A stretch of DNA of 64,000 bases from SVQP01 sp045603085 (GTDB lineage: Bacteria; Bacillota; Clostridia; Oscillospirales; CAG-272): positions 1 to 64,000 of the forward strand of contig JAZULL010000033.1 in NCBI GenBank assembly GCA_045603085.1, written 5' to 3'. This document shows positions 25,371 through 29,818 of this stretch, piece after piece. Both the position numbers and the translations under genes were made by a program. The stretch's first letter is position 1. Each line of letters begins with the position of its first letter. The notes below the pieces were generated by a model. That model was not told the DNA's origin, did not search any database, and was given only the letters and a program-made list of their open reading frames with translations.

Positions 25371-26767
25371 ACGCGTTCTCCTATGCATCCGCACATGATG
25401 GCGCATTCGGGGATGGGCTCGAGCGAAAATCCCAGCAGGTGCTCCATTTCGTAGAGCATTTGCTCACGCGTGCGGCCGCAATTGCGGCTTGCAAGCGAGA
25501 TCTCGATGGCGCTGAACGGTATTATTTTGCTCTGACAGTTGTAAAAACGGACAAATTGCGAGTGATCCTTGCAGCGCTCGATATGGCAGCTGGTATGCAG
25601 GGCCTTTTGGCTGTCGTCGGGCGCGACCCAGCCGCACTGATCGATTAAAGTGTCCTTGACCTCGTTCCAGTCGTAAGTGCCGCCGCATATTCGGTCAAAA
25701 TCCAGATGCACAAAGGCGGGGATGCGGCCTGTGCGCGAGGAATGGCGAATGGCCCTTTTCAGGGGCGGCAGGAGAGTGGGCACTTGGTGAATGGCCGTGA
25801 CCACGTTGGAAACCAAGGAATTGGAGTAGCCGCTGAGCCGCTTGAGCGGGTGGTCGCCGTATGCCAGCTGCTTCATGGTCAGGAGCGTTTGCAGCTGCCC
25901 CTTTTTCAAGGGAGGCCGCAGGGTCAGCAGACGACCCGTGTTGATCAGCGCCGCAAGAGATCGACTTTCGGCAAATTTGAAGGCGAATTTGGGTGCCATG
26001 TGGTTGTAGTAAAGTCCCAGCATCTGCACCGGCTCGTTGCCCACCACAAAATAGGGAACGCGCATCTGCACCAGCTCGGGGTAGAACAAAAGATAGGCCA
26101 GCGAGGGGCAGGCGCAGGTGTTGCCGGCAAGCTCGTAAAGCTTACGGTAGATGCAATCCAGATCGTTTTTGCTGACCGAGCGGCTGATGAATTCCACGTT
26201 TGTAAAACGCTTTTTGGCGTTTTCGATGCTGGCGCGGGCGCAGTCCGACATAAAGGGGATCTCCCAGGTCAGCGCCAGCACGCGCAAGCCCTTTTGCATG
26301 GCAAGGTGGTAGAGTAAGAAGGTGGAATCCTTGCCGCCCGTGTAAAAGACTGCCACGTCAAAGCGGGATTTTTTGGATCTCGGGATGTCGTTGATCACGG
26401 GAACAACGCTGCGCAGCTCGCGCACGTCGTCGGCGGTCTGACACATGGGGCACCTGCCTTCGGTGTCAAATTCAAGACCGGGGATGATAAAATCATTGGC
26501 GGCACAGCACTTGCAAAAGTGCGCTTCGGCAAGGGAGCTCGGCGTGGCACGGTATTGCTCACGCGGCACGATCTGGACGCCAAGTAAACGCCCGAGAGTG
26601 TTCTTTTGCGCCTCGGTCAGAGAGCAGGGGAGCGCTGAGAGAATCTCGCGTTGCGCCCGAGTTGTCCACACGGTGTTGCGGAACATATTCTCTTTGTTGC
26701 GCAGACCGTAATAGCAAAGATGCTTGCCTTCCAAAACCCAGCGGTTTTGCAGAACGAATTCCTGCAC
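25367..26767 (-). CDS. PP-loop ATPase with N-terminal Cys pairs
   Basis: A 466-residue enzyme of the adenine-nucleotide alpha-hydrolase (N-type ATP pyrophosphatase) fold. The PP-loop reads TGGKDST (residues 143-149). Upstream, CKCC (85-88) and CPMC (106-109) could bind zinc or an iron-sulfur cluster. More cysteines cluster after the fold (NTCACPS) and at the C-terminus (CAIMCGC). The architecture recalls WbpG-like sugar amidotransferases and tRNA-thiolating enzymes that activate a substrate by adenylation, but neither assignment is secure. The start is GTG at 26767, supported by AGGAGGT eight bases before. It is the first gene of a two-gene operon, with the ferredoxin-flavodoxin gene overlapping its stop. 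Confidence 0.7.
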   Translation of the reverse strand: MQEFVLQNRWVLEGKHLCYYGLRNKENMFRNTVWTTRAQREILSALPCSLTEAQKNTLGRLLGVQIVPREQYRATPSSLAEAHFCKCCAANDFIIPGLEFDTEGRCPMCQTADDVRELRSVVPVINDIPRSKKSRFDVAVFYTGGKDSTFLLYHLAMQKGLRVLALTWEIPFMSDCARASIENAKKRFTNVEFISRSVSKNDLDCIYRKLYELAGNTCACPSLAYLLFYPELVQMRVPYFVVGNEPVQMLGLYYNHMAPKFAFKFAESRSLAALINTGRLLTLRPPLKKGQLQTLLTMKQLAYGDHPLKRLSGYSNSLVSNVVTAIHQVPTLLPPLKRAIRHSSRTGRIPAFVHLDFDRICGGTYDWNEVKDTLIDQCGWVAPDDSQKALHTSCHIERCKDHSQFVRFYNCQSKIIPFSAIEISLASRNCGRTREQMLYEMEHLLGFSLEPIPECAIMCGCIGERV

Positions 26768-26797
26768 GGTGACACCTCCTTTTTGTGGGAATGTCTT

Positions 26798-26826
26798 ATT
26801 GTATCATATTTTGCAACGTTTTGCAA
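26798..26826 (-). promoter_or_regulatory. promoter of the PP-loop ATPase operon
   Basis: Minus strand TTGCAA (26821-26826), 17 bases, TACAAT (26798-26803), about 30 bases before the GTG start. Confidence 0.7.
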
Positions 26827-26908
26827 GATGGGCAAAGGGACAATGCTCCCGCCACCGGCGGCGCTCGCAACCGCTCCCTCTCACGCCGGCGTCAACCGAC
26901 ACCTTCAA

Positions 26909-26933
26909 AGTTCAAATCTCTCCATCTCCGCCA
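26909..26933 (+). pseudogene. 3'-end fragment of tRNA-Ser
   Basis: Twenty-five bases ending CATCTCCGCCA are identical to the T-loop, acceptor stem and CCA end of the intact tRNA-Ser(GCU) at 29173-29263, but on the opposite strand. The rest of the tRNA is absent. A terminator follows at once. Such fragments are usually left by integration or recombination at a tRNA gene. This one marks the left edge of an AT-rich islet. Confidence 0.7.
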
Positions 26934-26934
26934 G

Positions 26935-26972
26935 AAAAAGACTCAGGATTGGATACAATTCTGAGTCTTTTT
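26935..26972 (+). terminator. terminator after the tRNA-Ser fragment
   Basis: AAAAAGACTCAG (26935-26946) and CTGAGTCTTTTT (26961-26972) form a perfect 12-bp stem. It is probably the original terminator of the lost tRNA gene. Confidence 0.8.
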
Positions 26973-26980
26973 CAACTAAA

Positions 26981-27130
26981 TCCACCTTTTCAGGTGGGAT
27001 AAATCGTATTTACGATGAAATCCCACATGCGTGGGATGAAATCCGCCTCGCCGGCGGGTGGGTGGATTTAATTTCATCCAAGCTTGGCTTGGATTTCATC
27101 TGCCACAGGCAGATTTCATCGCGCAGCGAT
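26981..27130. repeat. hairpin array with GATGAAATC / GATTTCATC linkers
   Basis: Seven stems of different sequence: TCCACCT/AGGTGGGA (26981-26999), ATCGT/ACGAT (27003-27016), TCCCAC/GTGGGA (27021-27036), CCGCC/GGCGG (27043-27057), ATCCAAGC/GCTTGGAT (27076-27094), CTGCC/GGCAG (27100-27112) and ATCGC/GCGAT (27118-27130). Left of the central stem the linkers read ATGAAAT. Right of it they read ATTTCAT, the reverse complement. The array therefore has mirror symmetry at the linker level while every stem is private. No gene is seen in the 417-base gap 26768-27184. Confidence 0.75.
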
Positions 27131-27137
27131 TTCATTA

Positions 27138-27166
27138 TTGCTTTTCTTTTAGATTTGTGCTATACT
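27138..27166 (+). promoter_or_regulatory. promoter of the four-helix-bundle gene
   Basis: TTGCTT (27138-27143), 17 bases, TATACT (27161-27166), with a TTGTGC extension. The -35 box touches the end of the hairpin array. Confidence 0.65.
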
Positions 27167-27184
27167 TAAGTCGAGGTGATCATT

Positions 27185-27535
27185 ATGGCAGAAAATAAGC
27201 TTGCGGATTTATCTATGGATTTTGCAGTAAGTATTTTGAAAGTGACTGACGGCATTAAGGGGCACTATTCTCTTATCCATCAGTTGGAGCGTAGTGCGAC
27301 ATCTATTGGTGCTAATATTCGTGAAGCAAAATATGCTCATAGCAAGGCAGATTTTGTATCAAAGCTTCAAATTGCATTAAAAGAGTGCTATGAAACTGAA
27401 TATTGGCTTGAGCTTATGCAAAAATCTGAGATTTTCACTGATGATGTTGTGAAAAATCTCTTGCACGATTGCGGTGCAATCAGACGAATGTTGATTTCAT
27501 CTATTAATACCACAAAATCAAATATAGTCAAATAA
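27185..27535 (+). CDS. four helix bundle protein (23S rRNA intervening-sequence family)
   Basis: A 116-residue small helical protein. The pattern LADLSMDFAVSILKVTDGI, then QLERSATSIGANIREA and LKECYETEYWLELM, is typical of the four-helix-bundle family first noticed inside 23S rRNA intervening sequences (S23 family). Here it is free-standing, with no rRNA nearby. The start ATG 27185 follows GAGGTGAT. Function is unknown for the family. Copies often sit in variable loci, diversity-generating cassettes or next to mobile DNA, consistent with the AT-rich islet here. Codon use (many A/T-ending codons) differs from the flanking GC-richer genes, which suggests recent acquisition. Confidence 0.8.
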   Translation: MAENKLADLSMDFAVSILKVTDGIKGHYSLIHQLERSATSIGANIREAKYAHSKADFVSKLQIALKECYETEYWLELMQKSEIFTDDVVKNLLHDCGAIRRMLISSINTTKSNIVK

Positions 27536-27581
27536 ACACAAGACTTTGATCTAACCGATGGGAATGTTTAAGGTATTTTTT

Positions 27582-27986
27582 ATGAAAAAAGTAAAAAGGA
27601 AAAATAAAAAAGATGTAAATACCATAAAGCCCAAACCATACACTGTCAAGCAAGAAAATGATATAGTTATAGGCAAAATGCTAATGTGGATATTTATTTT
27701 ATCCCTTCCGTTTTCAGGTTTTTTGGTGTGGGTAGCATCTGGGAATATAAAAGTACTCTTGCTTATTTGGGGGATATTATGCTTACTATTTGCAACTTAC
27801 AATCTTTTAGGTGTGATTTTCAAGTGGGACCATTCAATAGTTTGTTCCAAAAGTTTTTTAAGGAAAACATATAATTTTGACATAAGGAATGATTGGAATA
27901 AAGAGGATACAAAAGATAATGTTTCATTAGTTGTTATTTGTGTTATCTTTGGTGTAATTTTTTTAATAGGTGCAATTTTTCATTAA
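27582..27986 (+). CDS. hypothetical small membrane protein
   Basis: A 134-residue protein that I do not recognise. The N-terminus is very basic (MKKVKRKNKKDVNTIKPKP). Two hydrophobic segments follow (MLMWIFILSLPFSGFLVWVA and VLLLIWGILCLLFATYNLLG), then a soluble loop, and a third at the C-terminus (VSLVVICVIFGVIFLIGAIF). A longer form starting at 27558 is possible. The ribosome binding site is weak for both (AAGGT). It is AT-rich like its neighbours in the islet. A strong hairpin terminator follows at 28161-28196. Confidence 0.6.
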   Translation: MKKVKRKNKKDVNTIKPKPYTVKQENDIVIGKMLMWIFILSLPFSGFLVWVASGNIKVLLLIWGILCLLFATYNLLGVIFKWDHSIVCSKSFLRKTYNFDIRNDWNKEDTKDNVSLVVICVIFGVIFLIGAIFH

Positions 27987-28030
27987 ATTCCAGGTTATCA
28001 GTGAGCTTGCTTTTATCGTCTGCAGACTAT

Positions 28031-28131
28031 AAAAATGCACCCATTCGTTAAATTTGAACCTATTTTTTGCGAAAAAAGTGAACCCATTTTCTATAAAAAG
28101 TGAACCCATTTTGCCAAATGAACCCATTAGT
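28031..28131. repeat. hairpin array with GTGAACCCA linkers
   Basis: A/T-only mini-stems with 3-4 base loops alternate with a constant linker: TTTTTT-gcg-AAAAAA, TTTT-ctat-AAAA and TTTT-gcc-AAA, separated by (G)TGAACCCA, with weaker copies at the left (GCACCCA, TTGAACCTA). The linker does not invert here. The logic, private stem plus constant linker, is the same as in the other arrays, with a fourth linker sequence. With the following terminator it fills the 407-base gap 27987-28393. Confidence 0.55.
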
Positions 28132-28160
28132 ATTTTGTATCCTTTTCGTAGCCCTTTCAC

Positions 28161-28196
28161 AAAAGAGAGCAAGTCGAACACAACTTGCTCTCTTTT
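28161..28196 (+). terminator. strong terminator downstream of the small membrane protein gene
   Basis: AAAAGAGAGCAAGT (28161-28174) and ACTTGCTCTCTTTT (28183-28196) form a perfect 14-bp stem around an 8-base loop. Confidence 0.8.
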
Positions 28197-28228
28197 ACTT
28201 TTTCACTCTTCACTCTTCACTTTTCACT
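28194..28228. repeat. 35-bp repeat, inverted copy at 28867-28901
   Basis: A stretch reading TTTACTTTTTCACTCTTCAC and then CTTCACTTTTCACT reappears as its exact reverse complement at 28867-28901, flanking the orphan gene at 28394-28819. Shorter, partial copies occur at 29051-29075 and 29105-29125. The unit is itself a run of GTGAA(A/G)A. Confidence 0.75.
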
Positions 28229-28282
28229 GAATTCAAAAAGTTTGGGTAGAGTTTGGATGGAGCTTGGACAGGTGTTCAATTA

Positions 28283-28302
28283 GAATCCTACTCTCTCCGC
28301 CA
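28283..28302 (+). pseudogene. 3'-end fragment of a tRNA (Ser-like)
   Basis: GAATCCTACTCTCTCCGCCA looks like the end of a T-loop, an acceptor strand, a G discriminator and CCA. The upstream bases (GGTGTTCAATTA) do not complete a T-arm, and no tRNA body is present. As with the fragment at 26909, a perfect terminator follows at once (28306-28342). Confidence 0.5.
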
Positions 28303-28305
28303 AAC

Positions 28306-28342
28306 AAAAACCGCAATTCTGATACAAAGGATTGCGGTTTTT
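28306..28342 (+). terminator. terminator after the second tRNA fragment
   Basis: AAAAACCGCAAT (28306-28317) and ATTGCGGTTTTT (28331-28342) form a perfect 12-bp stem, followed by GATTTTTTG. Confidence 0.8.
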
Positions 28343-28360
28343 GATTTTTTGTGATATACT
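28332..28360 (+). promoter_or_regulatory. possible promoter of the orphan gene at 28394
   Basis: TTGCGG (28332-28337), 17 bases, TATACT (28355-28360). The -35 box lies inside the terminator's right arm. Confidence 0.45.
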
Positions 28361-28393
28361 TTATATGTTAAAGAAATGCAAAGGAGAAAAGCT

Positions 28394-28819
28394 ATGACAT
28401 TCGCAGAATTTGATAATACTACTCAAGAAAAAATAATTGATTTACTCAACAACCATATTGCCACAACTGCCGATATTTTGAAGCAAGACCGTTGTTTGAT
28501 TCCTATGCTTATGATTCCCGACTCAAATCAGCTTGTCAGCCTGCAATCAAGAGATGGCTCTGTGGATGTTGACAAGGCGTATGCCGCTGTCGTTGAGAAG
28601 TTGAAAAACGAAGCCTTTACATATGCTTTGTTTTCTTACAGTACACGAATCGGATTGGCACCAGGCGGTGAGACCGATGCCTTGAAAACATATATTTTTA
28701 CACAAAACGGAATAGAGGTTTCTTTTTATACACCGTTTGCGGTCAAAGGGCTTTTCAAAAAAACGATAAATGTTGAAAAGTCGATTTTGGCAGAAATTAA
28801 AGAAAATGTTTTTGATTGA
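28394..28819 (+). CDS. hypothetical protein
   Basis: A 141-residue soluble protein that I cannot assign. The ATG at 28394 follows AAGGAG by eight bases. It has a helical N-terminus (FAEFDNTTQEKIIDLLNNHI), then mixed alpha/beta sequence (CLIPMLMIPDSNQLVSLQS, AFTYALFSYSTRIGL) ending in a charged helix. The composition suggests a small stand-alone domain without membrane segments. It is AT-rich, has its own probable promoter, and is bracketed by exact 35-bp inverted repeats, so it may have moved as a unit. It could be an immunity-type or regulatory protein, but nothing in the sequence proves it. Confidence 0.65.
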   Translation: MTFAEFDNTTQEKIIDLLNNHIATTADILKQDRCLIPMLMIPDSNQLVSLQSRDGSVDVDKAYAAVVEKLKNEAFTYALFSYSTRIGLAPGGETDALKTYIFTQNGIEVSFYTPFAVKGLFKKTINVEKSILAEIKENVFD

Positions 28820-28852
28820 GGATTGTATCAAAATTAGTGCTATTATCCAAAA

Positions 28853-28936
28853 ATCGACAAGGAATTAGTGAAAAGTGAAGAGTGAAGAGTGAAAAAGTAA
28901 AATCGACAAGCTTCTGTCGAAACTTGTCGATTTTTG
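28853..28936. repeat. 85-bp segment duplicated at 29090-29175
   Basis: Both copies run ATCGACAAGGAATTAGTGAA, then the GTGAAGA repeat, then a hairpin AATCGACAAG/CTTGTCGATT. In the second copy that hairpin is the terminator of tRNA-Ser on the minus strand. The first copy has no tRNA attached. This suggests that the tRNA 3' flank was duplicated during rearrangement. Confidence 0.75.
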
Positions 28937-28984
28937 TGAAAGAGCGATAAAAAAGATATTTTTGCCACTTTTAGTTTAGGTTTG

Positions 28985-29045
28985 AACTGACGCATATTTG
29001 CTTTATAATAAATTGCTTTTCGACTATAAGGAGAAAAGCTACATC
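28985..29045 (+). other. orphan expression signals without a gene
   Basis: TTGAAC, a 16-base gap and TATAAT are followed by AAGGAGAAAAGCTA (near 29029). This is the same ribosome-binding stretch as before the orphan gene at 28394, but no start codon or reading frame follows. It looks like the front end of a deleted paralogue. The rest of 28820-29457 holds the repeats, tRNA-Ser and promoters listed here. Confidence 0.4.
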
Positions 29046-29135
29046 AGCACCTTTTCACTATTCACTATTACTTATTACTTCCGCCAATAATCGACAAGGA
29101 ATTAGTGAAAAGTGAAGAGTGAAGAAGTAATAAGT

Positions 29136-29172
29136 AAAAATCGACAAGCTTCTGTCGAAACTTGTCGATTTT
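29136..29172 (-). terminator. terminator of tRNA-Ser
   Basis: AAAAATCGACAAG pairs with CTTGTCGATTTTT. On the minus strand it begins directly after the tRNA CCA end. Confidence 0.8.
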
Positions 29173-29263
29173 TGGCGGAGATGGAGAGATTTGAACTCTC
29201 GCGCCGGTTACCCGGCCTACACCCTTAGCAGGGGCGCCTCTTCGGCCACTTGAGTACATCTCC
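29173..29263 (-). tRNA. tRNA-Ser (anticodon GCU), CCA encoded
   Basis: Read on the minus strand, it begins GGAGATG, which pairs with CATCTCC. The discriminator G and CCA follow. The anticodon loop CTGCTAA gives anticodon GCU (Ser, AGC/AGU codons). The stem is CGCCC/GGGTG. The long variable arm (GTAGGCCGGGTAACCGGCGC) is as expected for a class II tRNA, and the T-arm is GAGAGTTCAAATCTCTC. All arms are intact, so the gene should be functional. A consensus promoter lies upstream and a hairpin terminator directly downstream. Confidence 0.95.
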
Positions 29264-29300
29264 ATACTTGCGAGGGGCCATTGCATAACTCGCAGGCAAT

Positions 29301-29329
29301 ATTATACCTCTTTTATCTTGGTTTGTCAA
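29301..29329 (-). promoter_or_regulatory. promoter of tRNA-Ser
   Basis: Minus strand TTGACA (29324-29329), 17 bases, TATAAT (29301-29306), a perfect consensus. Confidence 0.85.
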
Positions 29330-29389
29330 GCCTTTTTCTTATGAATTTTATGAAAACTTTGCGCAAATTCGGTACACAAAGACTTTTTA

Positions 29390-29418
29390 TTGACATAACG
29401 ATCATTTTTTGATATACT
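29390..29418 (+). promoter_or_regulatory. promoter of the small membrane protein pair
   Basis: TTGACA (29390-29395), 17 bases, TATACT (29413-29418). Confidence 0.8.
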
Positions 29419-29457
29419 GAATGCAGCATCCCGAAATTACACACACAGGAGGACGTT

Positions 29458-29550
29458 ATGAAGATTCCCCCCGTTTTAATTGCCATGTGCGCCACGCTCG
29501 TATCTATCGTCACGGTCGGCATCATGTTTCTGATGCGCTTTTTGGGCTAA
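29458..29550 (+). CDS. 30-residue membrane peptide
   Basis: A very short gene: ATG at 29458 after CAGGAGGACG, TAA at 29548-29550. The peptide MKIPPVLIAMCATLVSIVTV followed by GIMFLMRFLG is one membrane helix with little else. A consensus promoter 40 bases upstream and a strong ribosome binding site support expression. It is followed 11 bases later by a second small membrane protein with its own AGGAGGT. Small single-helix proteins of this kind often modulate a membrane partner, but no function can be assigned. Confidence 0.6.
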   Translation: MKIPPVLIAMCATLVSIVTVGIMFLMRFLG

Positions 29551-29561
29551 AGGAGGTCAGT

Positions 29562-29759
29562 ATGGAGCAGAAAACCGGAGCTTTCTTTTGGATCATTTGC
29601 GTCATCACCTCGCTGGGCGCGATCATGTGGTCTGCTACGTCAATCATGCAACAGCCCACACCGCTGTATATCGCGTTTTTGGTGATCAACGTCATCTGCC
29701 TTGCCGTCAACGTGGTCTGCTGGATCATTGACGCCAAGAAAAACAAAAAACAAGGCTGA
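29562..29759 (+). CDS. 65-residue two-helix membrane protein
   Basis: The start ATG 29562 is set by AGGAGGT five bases upstream. The protein has two predicted membrane helices (FFWIICVITSLGAIMWSATS and LYIAFLVINVICLAVNVVCW) joined by MQQPTP, and ends in a basic tail (DAKKNKKQG) that should face the cytoplasm. I do not recognise the family. It is co-transcribed with the 30-residue peptide and followed by a bidirectional terminator. Confidence 0.7.
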   Translation: MEQKTGAFFWIICVITSLGAIMWSATSIMQQPTPLYIAFLVINVICLAVNVVCWIIDAKKNKKQG

Positions 29760-29770
29760 TTTACCTGTCA

Positions 29771-29804
29771 AAAGGGCTTTCTCAATGCGAGAAAGCCCTT
29801 TTTC
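29771..29804. terminator. bidirectional terminator between convergent operons
   Basis: AAAGGGCTTTCTC (29771-29783) and GAGAAAGCCCTTT (29789-29801) form a perfect 13-bp stem with T-rich flanks on both strands. It serves the small membrane protein pair and the convergent glycoside-hydrolase-like operon. Confidence 0.85.
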
Positions 29805-29818
29805 TGTGATCATTCTTG

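Noticed and set aside
27185..27535. 23S rRNA intervening sequence
   Set aside because: The protein family is right, but no rRNA sequence flanks it.
26909..29263. Simple attL/attR pair of an integrated element at tRNA-Ser
   Set aside because: The fragment and the intact tRNA are on opposite strands, no integrase is present, and the second fragment comes from a different tRNA sequence. Only an islet with a complex history is supported.
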